64,000 bases of DNA, from NCBI GenBank assembly GCA_039602395.1, contig JBCNJP010000007.1, positions 119,756,957-119,820,956 on the forward strand. The letters are read 5' to 3'. The position numbers and the translations under genes were made by a program. The notes beneath the pieces are model-generated. The model worked only from the letters and a program-made list of their open reading frames with translations, ran no database searches and was not told where the DNA came from. Shown here one piece after another: positions 10,862 to 22,000 of this stretch. The stretch's first letter is position 1. Every line of letters begins with the position of its first letter. The stretch is from Deinandra increscens subsp. villosa. Taxonomy: Eukaryota > Streptophyta > Magnoliopsida > Asterales > Asteraceae.

Positions 10862-11627
10862 TCTATATATATAATAAAAGAAAAGTTTTTGGCATCACAA
10901 TTTGCCATTTGGCACCACCACATTCATCCTCAACAATTTTTCCCGCCAATTCTCCTAATTATGGAAATGATTTGTATTTCCAGTTTTTTATTTATTGCAT
11001 TCTAAAATATTTTAATAACCAATTATTTAATTACTAAAGATATAAAAATACATAATTGTCGTATATTATGATTGTATTTATACTTATGACCAAACTTTTT
11101 GTTTATTATATAGTACATAGTATAGATAGATAGATAGATGTAACTTAATAAACTATATTTGGTTTTTAAATAATTTAGAATACAATAAATAAATAATGAT
11201 ATATATATCCAAAATTAGAAGATCCGCTACAACAAATAAATAAAAGTGGATAATTTGCCAAGTGGCACCACCACATTCATTCTTAACAATTTTTCCCGCC
11301 AATTCTCCTAATTATGGAAGTGATTTGTATTTCTAATTTTTTATTTATTGCATTCTGAATTATTTAATAACCAATTAAGTTTTTGGCATCACAATTTGCC
11401 ATTTGGCACCACCACATTCATCCTCAACAATTTTTCCCGCCAATTCTCCTAATTATGGAAATGATTTGTATTTCCAGTTTTTTATTTATTGCATTCTAAA
11501 ATATTTTAATAACCAATTATTTAATTACTAAAGATATAAAAATACATAATTGTCGTATATTATGATTGTATTTATACTTTTTTTATAAAAAAAATCACCC
11601 GTGTAACACACGGGGATAAAAAACTAG
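10862..11627 (+). mobile_element. Helitron with internal segmental duplication
   Basis: It starts TCTATATATATAATAAAAG and ends with the CCCGTGT/ACACGGG hairpin and CTAG before a T, like the copy at 5334-5601. A block of about 195 bp at 10888-11083 recurs, apparently base for base, at about 11378-11573. A third, more diverged partial copy lies between (about 11253-11372). The element therefore contains one complete 3' end and at least three copies of the body, either nested insertions or a local duplication. Confidence 0.7.
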
Positions 11628-11972
11628 TAAGTTATATACCAAACCAATACCGAGTAACAAATTAGAAATTTCAAGCCCATGTTTAAATTTAAGCCCAATA
11701 CATGTGTTATATATGAGTTACTAACCTATATATATCCTATAAAGTAAATTTTTCAGATGTCACATGTCTGTTTTCTCATAATAATTCTCATCTCATTTTC
11801 TCGTTTCTCTTTCCTATTAAATACACGGGTTCACAAGTCTATGTTTAAAATATTTTATTATATATGTTTACGTTTAAACTTATGCTTAAAAATAGAATAA
11901 TAATCATATAAAAAGTAATTAGTATTAACTTTTAAGACACTCCGTATAATACACAGGTAGATATAACTAGTT

Positions 11973-11976
<4 letters not shown>

Positions 11977-12014
<38 letters not shown>
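11977..12014. repeat. (AT)n microsatellite
   Basis: About 38 bp of pure AT repeat. It is followed at once by GGGAAGGGTTCCGTGTAGA, a start that resembles common plant non-autonomous elements, though no far end was found. Confidence 0.9.
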
Positions 12015-12018
<4 letters not shown>

Positions 12019-12334
12019 AAGGGTTCCGTGTAGACCCCTTAAATTTTGTAGACCCCGTAGACCCCTATAAAACTCAATAAAAATAAAACTCAGTGTTGTA
12101 ATTTAGTTTTTTTTATTACGATAAGCTTGTAAGAACAAAAAAAAATAAATAAATAAATTAAAAAAAACAAAAAACATTAAAAATCGAACATTTTAAGACA
12201 ATGAGTTCTAAAAGCTTATCGCAAATAAAAAAACTAAATTAACAAAACTGAGTTTTATTTTTAGTGAGTTTTAATGAGTTTTATAAAATGTAATTCGATA
12301 ATTTAACATGTTATAAAATGTAATTCGATAATTA

Positions 12335-12928
12335 GAATTAAAGAAAAAAAGTAACATTCGACAATATAAAAAGTTATAAATTTAAAAAAAAAAGTATTCA
12401 TGTCCTCATTTATTATGAATAAATTTCATTTAATTTCAGTTTTTAAATTAGGATATGAGATATGCATTTATTGTCAATTATTTTGTTAAAAAATTAGTTA
12501 ATGACTTTGTTAATTATTCAAACCAATTAGAAAAATATAAATAAGGCAAACCATTTGAGCGGGAAAAAAAAAAAAAGATTGTTGTAGTGATGCCATGTGG
12601 CATTCAATCTTTTCATATATATATAACTAAAGATTAAAGAAAAAAAAGTAACATTCGACAATATAAAAAGTTATAAATTTAAAAAAAAAGTATTCATATC
12701 CTCATTTATTATGAATCAATTTATTTAATTTCAGTTTTTAAATTAGGATATGAGATATGCATTTATTGTCAATTATTTTATTAAAAATTAGTTAATGACT
12801 TTGTTAATTATTCAAACCAATTAGAAAAATATAAATAAGGCAAACCATTTGAGCGGGAAAATGAAAGAAAAAAAAAGATTGTTGTGGTGATGGCATGTGG
12901 CATTCAATCTTTTCATATATATAGATAT
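12335..12928. repeat. tandem duplication, about 296-bp period
   Basis: Two successive units share the sequence from ATTAAAGAAAAAAAGTAAC through GCAAACCATTTGAGCGGGAA to GGCATTCAATCTTTTCATAT, with only scattered differences. The second unit starts near 12632. The reverse complement of the unit end resembles the start of the local Helitrons, so it may be a Helitron derivative in minus orientation. Confidence 0.75.
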
Positions 12929-12943
12929 ATAGATATATAGAAT

Positions 12944-12945
<2 letters not shown>

Positions 12946-12983
<38 letters not shown>
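12946..12983. repeat. (AT)n microsatellite
   Basis: A pure AT run of about 38 bp directly after the tandem duplication. Confidence 0.9.
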
Positions 12984-12990
<7 letters not shown>

Positions 12991-13832
12991 TCGAATCGAA
13001 ATAACAAATTTGATATTAGACATGAAGTCGAATTTCGATCCTTTCAAACCCAATTCGAATATCGGACACGTGTAGATCATAAAAAAGAATTTCTTGTTGT
13101 AATTAGAGCGATTACACGTTCATAGATAGATTTTTTCCGAGTTCTCTGGTTTTTGTAATTCAAATTCTTAGCGCTCATACGAAAACTGAACTATAAATTT
13201 GTTTGTAATAATTACTTGAATAATCAACATCTCAGCTCGTTTACTGAAATTTAAGCTTTATTTAAGCTCAAACCCAGTTCAGACTCAACTCAGTCAATTC
13301 AAATACCTTGTCCTTCAATCCATGTTAATTGTTTTATTTTTAAATTAAAATAATTCACATCTATATGACGTAAATAACTTGTTATAGATTGATACAACGA
13401 ATAAGTTATTTATAAAAAGTGAACTACAACTCCATTTTCGGGTGACATTCCATTCAACGAATGATGTATCTTTCCTGGACTTGGTCGTTATACTTGTTCA
13501 AGAAAAGGATGATCATCTTATGTATAAAATTTATTAGATATCTAAGCATTTGACCATCGATGGTCTTGTTGTGATTCGGTAAACAAAGACAACATGAATG
13601 CTTTGATAAAATAAGAATAAATAAAAAGTAGATGTCGATTTGTTTTTCAATTATCATTCACACTCTCGTGAGATGCAAAGTACTCATACATGGGACAAAC
13701 ACGTTGGACTCATATGTAGAAGACTTGTCTATTAAGACTCAATATTTTATCACAACTTTGATAACTCACCATTTATTTTTATTATTTTAAAAATTAAAAC
13801 TAATTCCGTTAGAAAAAAGTTAAACTCTCAAA
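12984..13832. other. intergenic, no feature seen
   Basis: AT-rich sequence without a recognisable gene, RNA or repeat border. Confidence 0.4.
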
Positions 13833-14210
13833 CCAGTTGACATTTTAGTCTTTGGATGGATTGAGGGAAACATGCATGTATGGATCTTACAGGGGCTTCC
13901 CTTCTCGTGAGCTTAGGGTGTGATACCTTCAAAGCAGATCAGGCTGCTTTGAAAGCTGCTTAATGCAAAATAATCGAACATAAGAAGGCATGTATCGACA
14001 ACCAACACATGTTTATACCATATTACCATTTGATTTTGATACCTTGAGCTTCCTCGCACCGGATGCCGTTAAGCTACTTGGCAGGGTCCAACGAGTCATA
14101 CACAGTAATGTCATGACAGCTAGATCTATGAATGTAGTTTTTAAACGGTTTGCTTTAGTTAGACAAAGGATTTAACGACACAATTTGTTGCTCGTTTGCC
14201 TTATATCTCC
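13833..14210 (+). pseudogene. relic of a non-LTR reverse transcriptase C-terminus
   Basis: In pieces the plus strand reads DILVFGWIEG, HACMDLTG, KACIDNQHMFIP, FLAPDAVKLLGRVQRV and ARLPYIS. This follows, in order, the C-terminal part of the reverse-transcriptase frame at 35745-36971 (DILVFGWQNG, HACVDLTG, KACIENQHVFVP, EAVAMLNRIQKV, ARLP). Frameshifts near 13870 and 14170 and a stop after the KAA segment break it. Only about the last 130 residues of the family are present, as expected for a 5'-truncated insertion. Confidence 0.75.
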
Positions 14211-14269
14211 TTATAAGTTCTAAATCATTTTAAACAAAAAATATGTTGCAAATTATATAATTAGACAGC

Positions 14270-14622
14270 TTCTGTTTGGCACGCTAGCTTAGCTAGCTGC
14301 TAGCTTAGCTAGCTGCTAGCTGATAAACAATAAGCTAACTGATAAAAAATAGTGTTTGGTAAAACTAAATAAATTACATAAAAGGACATGTCATAAACGT
14401 AAATAAATGTATTTATTTATAAGGTAGAGAATGGTAAAAGTGTAAATATTATAAAAGTTAGTTGAAACGCTAGTTCAACGAACTTTTTAAAAACTAGGTT
14501 ATAAGCTAGCTTTTTAATATTACCAAACGGAGTTTTAAAACATAAACTAGTTTTTTTAAAAAGCCTTATTTAGCAACGTCAAAAAACTAAGCTAGCTTAT
14601 GGCGCGTCAAACACTACTTAAT
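14270..14622. mobile_element. hAT-like foldback MITE with AGCTAGCT-rich ends
   Basis: The left end (GTTTGGCACGCTAGCTTAGC) and right end (GCTAGCTTATGGCGCGTCAAAC) are imperfect inverted repeats, and the left arm carries duplicated GCTAGCTTAGCTAGCT blocks. The target duplication and exact borders could not be fixed. Confidence 0.5.
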
Positions 14623-15454
14623 AAAAATATCATAACAATAATCTATTAGATATTTCTTTGTTTAATTAAACAAGAGTAAACTCTAATTTCGATCCATATA
14701 CTTTAATTACAATTGTTATTTTAGTCTATTCCACCTTTCAATAATATTGTTAATATGATGTTAGATTAAAGGCTTCTTTTTTTTTATATTTACTTTTGAG
14801 TAACACCATAGTTTATTAAGAATAAATTTAGTCACCATCATCGTGAATTCAATACAACAATACAACAAAGCCTTGTCATTTTATGAAAATTTAAAATACA
14901 CTAGTTTATAACTATGTCAATTCTACTTAAAATATATATATATTATTTGACATTAATAGAACATTATAGTGGTACATTAACAGCGAAACAATTACAGTTT
15001 AAAAATAGAAAAAAAATATATTTTTAAAGAATAAACATAAAGGTACAAACAAACATAAAGTTACAGCGATGCATAAATGAGTATCTTTAAAACAATTACA
15101 TCGAAATGCATTATAAGTTCCTCTAAAACTACAAGACTTAAATGGATGATAAGAAAATAGAATAAGAGTGAAATCATAAAAAGTATGAAAAAACATGTAG
15201 ACTGCTACGAGAAAAAAAATGTTTTTATATACAAAAAATAACATTATATGCAAATCTCGAAGAAAAAAAAAGGAGATTGAGGGCTACGAGGTTGGAGCCT
15301 ACATCGGTTTGTTCCATGGCCTTTACTTTAACGGCTTGTTCAAAATTGATCAACTTTATGTGATAAGAAATTCTATAAAACTAATCTAAGGTGGTTAAAA
15401 AAAACTTCAGTTATTGCGAGACTCGAAACTGGGTCCATCACTGTTTCAATCCAA
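14623..15454. other. intergenic, no feature seen
   Basis: AT-rich sequence without a recognisable gene or element. Confidence 0.4.
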
Positions 15455-16640
15455 TATTAACTTTGGCACGACCCGTGTCCAACTTTGGCACGGCCCGTGC
15501 CGCGACGAATCTTCCGGAAAGACGATTTTTGAATGCCAGACACCCCTCTGACAAGCACGGATCGTGCCCACTGACAGGCACGACCTCGTGCCAGTGAAAA
15601 CTGACAAGCACGACCCGTTCCCACTGACAAGCACGACCCCGTGCCCACTGACACCGAAATTCTGCAGATTATCAGTTGAGCACGACTTCGTGCCAAAGTC
15701 CCCAGCTGCCTATAAATACCCCCAACCTCCACCATTTCAACTTGCACATTCTACTCCTGTATTTCTTTAGTATAGTTTTGTTATTCTCTTGAGCCATTTG
15801 GCGTTTTTGTGTTTAATAATCAAGTTTATAAGAACATTAACTTAAGTAGTTTTTGTAAAGTATTTGTCGATGAATCTTTCTTATTCTCTTAAGCAAATCA
15901 TTAAATTCATGATTGGCTAAACTCTTATACTCACTTGGGAATCAACAAACCTCTGGCGGATTGATAATTGACTTTATAACTCGCTTAAGGTGTGTTTAAT
16001 GACTTTATGAAAACCTTTTTTATTGAAAGTTTATTATTAACCTTTTTTGAACAAGTGTGCTCTACGTATCACAGACCATTTGAGGAGTCAAAATATCATC
16101 AACCGGACTTGTGAACCCGGTTGGGGGACGGTGCATGATCCTTCGGGTGACTCTCGCCCCATGCTACATGATACATTTGGTTTCCTTATGTCTATGTAAG
16201 CAAACACGGTTGATCACGCATGTGCGGGCTGAAAATATCTGGTTGGGAAAGAGGGTTGGTAATATTTTGTCACCTCACGGAAGCTGAAAGGTACGTGTTT
16301 TTAGACTTGGCTCTGATTGCGATTTACGCGTATGAGTTAGAGCGCGCGTGGAAGAGATGGGTCTTAGTCCCTTAAAATGATCATTTTCATAATAAAATAA
16401 TCCGGCACGCAAGGTTGTTCCCCTGCTGGTTCATGACAGCGTGTCGAGTGTAACGGTTGCCCAACCAAGGAGCCCTACAACTAAGTGGCATTACACCACT
16501 ATATTTGTTTACTCGCAACACAGTTCCCCGGGGTTCGTATCTCAAGGGGCGATCACCTGGAAGAGTAGTGATACTAGATTTGAGGCCGAGAGGCGGTCTA
16601 GCTAGTTGCCTGCTAGTAAACAATCTTAAGGATAGCTTAT
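15455..16640 (+). repeat. LTR-like unit 1 with GGCACG/CGTGCC palindromes and TATA box
   Basis: The unit begins with a cluster of GC-rich palindromic boxes of the type GGCACGACCTCGTGCC (about 15465-15690), several in a short tandem array spaced by CACTGACAAG. A TATAAATA box follows at about 15711, then a long AT-rich body. A second diverged unit lies at about 17010-18090 with the same order of blocks. This looks like the LTR of an old retrotransposon, but TG/CA ends, a primer site and a coding region were not found. Confidence 0.6.
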
Positions 16641-17009
16641 AAGCAACCATTTTACCCTCATCAACCACTGGTACATTATCCCAAGTGATATTAACTTTGA
16701 TTTACAAAACCAAAAACACCATCTTATTTTATCTTTATTTTATTTTCATTAGTTTAGCTTAACTAACCATTTTTCTGCCTTTTAGATTTGGATAGACGTT
16801 AACAAAGGTGAAGTACCAAGAGCCTTATTTTTTCTTGTATCCTTGAAGGATCCTGACTCAACTTACCGCTACTATACTGCTCAACGATGGGTGCACTTGC
16901 TCGTGAATGTGGTAAAATAGTAGTTGTTTAAGTTCATCGTGTTTTATAAATTTAAAGCTTGATGCAAAAAAGGTGTCACTAAAACTGCTATATTTTTATA
17001 TACACCACA
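16641..17009. other. spacer between the two LTR-like units
   Basis: About 370 bp with no coding potential or clear primer-binding site. Confidence 0.4.
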
Positions 17010-18090
17010 ACGGACACCACTAGGGCACGATCCGTGTCGAACTCTAGCAATGTTCTAGAAAGTTAACTTTTGCACTGACAAACTCCTAGCAAGCACCGCC
17101 CATTCCTCTTGACCAGCACGACCATTGTTGTTTTCGACACAACCTGTGTCGACAGTACAAAGTTGGCATATAAATACCAGCCTTCCTCCTCCCATTTGCC
17201 TTACTCAATTCTTTTCCCCCTCTTAGTTTAGTTTTTTTTTTCCTTTTTGAGGCACTTGTTTTCGGTGTTTCAAACATTCGATATAAAGTTCATAAGAATC
17301 TTAATTAGTTATGTTTTGTTTAAAGTTTGTCTATGAACTACCTATTTACTATTAAGCAAATCAGGAAAGCCATGCTTGGCTAAACTCTTACACTCACTCG
17401 GGGGTAAACAAACCTTTCGCGAGTTGGTAAAATGAGTTTATAAGCTTAGCTTAAGGTGTGTAATAATGACTTTATGAAAACTCTTTATATTGAAAGTTTA
17501 TTGTTAATGTTTTTTAATAAAAGTGCCTTGTGTATTGCAGACCATTTGAGAAGTAAAAAACTCACCAGTCGGGCCTATAACACCTGACTGGGGGACGATG
17601 CATGATCCAACTTGGTGACTTGCATCTCATGCAAAGCAATACATTCGTGTTTTATGTCTATGTAAACAAACACGTTTTTCACGCATGCGCGATCTGAAGT
17701 TAGTGGTTGGGATAAGGGTTGTTAATATTTTGCCACTGTGTAGACATGGTAGTCATGCGTTAATAGACTTGATTCTAGTTACGACCGACTGTGTATCCGC
17801 GAGAGCGGTGCATAGAGGAAACAAACCTTAGTCCCTTATAAAGAACTTTTCATAGTATAATAATTTGGTGCGTGGGTTATTCCCCTACTGGTTCATAACA
17901 ACGTATCCGAGTGTAACAACACTTTGACCATAAGACCCTACAACTAAATGACATTCACACATACTAACATAATGGTTCATCTGGAATTCATCCCTGTTGG
18001 TGAATAATGGGAGGAACGTGAGATAGGATTTGAGATTGAAAGACGGTTCTCCTCATCTACTAGTAACAATCTTAAGAGAAGTTTATGTCG
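17010..18090 (+). repeat. LTR-like unit 2, diverged direct copy of unit 1
   Basis: It shares ordered blocks with unit 1: an AGGGCACGATCCGTGTCGA box, ATATAAATACC, GGCTAAACTCTTA, GACTTTATGAAAAC, AGACCATTTGAG, then a GGGGGACG(G/A)TGCATGATCC block, and a closing AACAATCTTAAG. The two copies clearly differ by many substitutions and small indels, so the duplication is old. Confidence 0.6.
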
Positions 18091-19053
18091 GGTTCCGTGA
18101 GAGACTCTTTAACAATGTTGACACAATTTGATTTAAACAAAGATAATAATGTTACGAAAGTAAATTAAATTAAAAAACCACAATTTATAATAATGTTTTT
18201 ATGTATACATCAAAAGTTCGATGGGAGCCAAAATTAAGTCTTGAATTTTCTCAATAATGAAACACGTACAATGATCGAATATAATTACAAAAATTAAATT
18301 AGGAGTGTTTGGGGGAGTCAATAGTGAAGGAGGAAATCGAGTGTTCAATGTTTAGTCTTTGGATTATTGAGAAGGACCCTCACAGGTAGAAAAAAGACGG
18401 AGTATATGCCACGTGCCCCCAGAGATTCCCTCTTCATAAATACTTACCCACAAACCACCCCCACGTATTCTTCTTCATCTTCACCACTCAGTCGAAACTC
18501 CCAAAACCCCCTACTTACTAATCGCTTCCTCGTATTCCATATTTCCATCCCCTTTTTTCACATAGATCCGAAAATCTCTCTCATCTCTCGCACCTCACTC
18601 CGCATTCCAAATCACCCCATTTCATTCCTCTGATCACAAACTATAAAATAATCTCATAAAGGTAAGTTTTTTTTTCTTTTTTCTTTTTTCAGTTTTGACC
18701 CATTGACTTGGTCGGAATTTACCCAAAATCCCCTCTCATTCGTGTCAATTTTAACAATTCTTGCACTCCCCGATCTGGGTATCCGTCGTTCTTTCGTTTC
18801 CGATTCTCTTTCGTATTGTAATTGGGGGATCTTGAATCGTTTTCGGTCATATTTTTCACTGCGATTTGGGAATTTAGGGTTTTGATTATTTCAATTTAAA
18901 GATTTGATAATGCAATTAGGAACCTTGGGATTCAAGGTGTTTATCACGCTCTACGATTTATAGGCATCCGGGATCAATAATTTTGAATGTTATTTGATCG
19001 GTTTTGAGGTGAATAAATACCGATGCTAATTGGGGATTTAGAGTGAATTAGTT
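18091..19053 (+). promoter_or_regulatory. promoter and leader region of the CDK-like kinase gene
   Basis: The stretch from about 18420 is pyrimidine-rich and leads to a consensus donor at 18661 (ATAAAG then GTAAGT plus a T-rich run), so the leader is probably split by an intron that ends before the ATG at 19054. Upstream of 18400 nothing specific was recognised. Confidence 0.5.
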
Positions 19054-22000
19054 ATGGGGTGCATTTGCTCGAAAGGAATTTCAGCAAATGAGTATGAAGA
19101 GAAAGAATCAAAGAGATCTTCAAAACGGTTTCTTGGTTCTTCAAGAAGGGATGAGGTTGTAGTCGAGGTAGATAACGGTGGCAATGATGCAACTGCTCGG
19201 CTTATTTCAGAGGGTAATGTAGAAAATGCATCAAGTTTAGGACAGCCATTGTGGGATGATGGGGAGAGGAATAATAGTGTTGTGGTTTATGAGCAGCCAG
19301 TGGTGCAGCCACTCGTGCAAACGGCTCAAAAACCGGTTAAATTTGAGACCCATCGGAACGGTGTGGTCCCTGAAATATCTAGAGTGTTTAGTGTTGCTAA
19401 TGGAGTTGATAGTGCACAAGAGGCTGCTGGTTGGCCAGCTTGGTTGACTGCTGTGGCAGGGGAAGCGATTAAAGGATGGTTGCCACGAAGAGCGGACTCT
19501 TTCGAGAGATTAGATAAGGTCTGCTACTCTGCCAATGTTATTTGATAATTTTGTTGGATATACTTTTCTTGTTTAAAGTTCTTATAATTTGATGATGTTA
19601 TTTTTTTTTTGTTAAATTTCTGATTGTTTAAGGAATTGATAGATAAATAGATAATTACGATTTTACGAGATATGTTTTGTGAAATGAGAGTAAAAGCATA
19701 GTTGTCGAAGGCGCAAGACCCACTTAAAGACGCAAACGGTGAGCCTTGGGTCTAGGGGCAAGGCACTTAAAAGTGAGGTGCATAGGACAAAAATACCATT
19801 TTTAGTGGTTTTAGACATCTTTTAGGCTTTTTATGGGCTAGTTTAGATTGGTAGTAGGTTGATTCCAGGCTTGTTTAGGGCTAGTATAATTGTTTTAGGC
19901 TTGTCCAGATAATTTTTGGCCGGAACTTGACCTGAAAATGCGCCTAAAAGTAGGGCTTTTGAAGCAAGGCGACAAGGCTGTGCTAGGCTGCACCTGAGCG
20001 CCTAGGCGCATGCTTATGGGCTTTTGACAATAGAGAATAAAATCTATGAAGTTAGGTTAAAAAAGGCGGAAACCACGAAATAAATAATTTAGTTTTGTTG
20101 CTATAGGCATGAAAACTAAAAAAACTAAATTCTTTAATAATCATATGCAGATTTTGTGTATATAAACATCGAAGCCTGATTATTGCAGACTGTGTTCTTG
20201 TATCCAAACACACCCTATACATCTATGAATTTTAGATATATGTTCTTGGATGTGCTACTGCTACCTTATGCAAGACATTTTTAAATTTGGAATAAAAGGT
20301 ATCCATTACTTTTGGAGTTTAATGCAGATTGGACAGGGGACTTACAGCAGCGTGTACAGAGCTCGTGATCTTGAAAATGGGAAAATTGTTGCATTAAAGA
20401 GAGTAAAGTTTGCTAAAATGGATCCTGAAAGCATTCGTTTTATGGCGAGAGAAATCATTGTTCTTCGTCGATTAGATCATCCAAATGTGATGAAGCTTGA
20501 AGGTCTACTAACATCTAGGGCATCGGGCAACTTGTATCTTGTATTTGAGTACATGGACCATGATCTTGCTGGGCTTGCAGCATCCCCTATGGTTAAGTTT
20601 ACGGAACCACAGGTAATTTTTTTTTCTTTTGGCCCATCATCTTGTTCAGTGAAGATACAAATAATTGCTATATATGTCTATTGTATGTATATTTTTGTAT
20701 GTATCCTATGTATTTGTGTGTCTTGTATGATATGTATGATAAGAATTCATTAGAGCATCTCCGTTGTGCACTAAATGTACCATCTTACACTATTTTAGTG
20801 ACAGGTGGCTCAAATTACTCTAACTTTAGTGTAATACTAGTTGTTGCATTAAAACTAAATCAGTCACTTGTAACCCTTTGACTAATGAATTTTTACTTTA
20901 TACCCTTCTTAAGTTTGATTTAACTTATATGATTGCTATATATTACAGAAAAAATAATTGTTAATTGTATAAAATAGATTATTGTAAACGTCTCACTAAT
21001 ATCTTTCATATGAACCTAAGAGTGGTGTATATTTTTGTTATATTCATTTATGATTGTTATTAGATAAGTTTGTACAACTAACTATATATAACTTTAGGGT
21101 AAATATATAATAACTAAATTAAAAACTGAAATGATCGAAATATGTTATCTTTTATGTGGTAATAAATTAAGTAAAAATGTTTAGGGTACACGTTGGAGCT
21201 AAAAAGTATTTAGTATAAGCATATTCTAAAAAATATTATATTTTTACACTAATATAGAGATTATGTATTTTAAATGCAGATCAAATGTTATATGCAGCAG
21301 TTACTTTGGGGATTAGAACATTGCCACAGTCGTGGGATCCTGCATCGTGACATCAAGGGGTCAAATCTCTTGATTGACGACAACGGGAATCTAAAAATTG
21401 GTGATTTTGGTCTGGCCACCATTTTTAACAGCAATCAGAGACAACCTTTAACAAGTCGGGTTGTTACTTTGTGGTATCGGCCACCTGAGCTTTTATTAGG
21501 TTCTACTGATTATGGAATAGCTGTTGACTTATGGAGTGCTGGTTGCATTCTTGCTGAACTTTTTGCTGGCAAGCCTATAATGCCTGGAAGAACAGAGGTA
21601 TTTGTGAATCTAAATCAGTTTTTAATGTTCGGATGAATAGATTCTGCCTCTGATTATCTAGGGTCACATAGTTAGTTATATACTAGGTTCAAGAAATTTA
21701 ATTATCTATGGCTAAAATAAAATTACCTAATCGCCCTTTCTTTTGACTAGGGGTGTGAATTTGTCATGACAAGAACCTAACATGAAATTTGCAGCTTTGG
21801 GTTTAGTTTAAGTGGGTTCGGGCCAGTTTCAAGTCAAACCCATAAACGCATTTAGCTAAACGGGTCGTGTTTGGCCCAACTTGCCAAATTCACGGTTTGA
21901 CTTGTTTAACCCCTTTATATTTGTAAATGTTCCAAAAATATGTTTTGTCATAACTTAAGGTTATTGGGTATTCATGCCAAATTTAAAAAACTATAAGAGA

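Noticed and set aside
12804..13007. 67-codon minus-strand frame
   Set aside because: It is mostly a translated (AT)n microsatellite (alternating Tyr-Ile).
15446..15770. Three overlapping open frames on both strands around the GGCACG boxes
   Set aside because: The frames exist because the palindromic GC-rich repeat array lacks stops; the translations are simple repeats with no protein-like composition.
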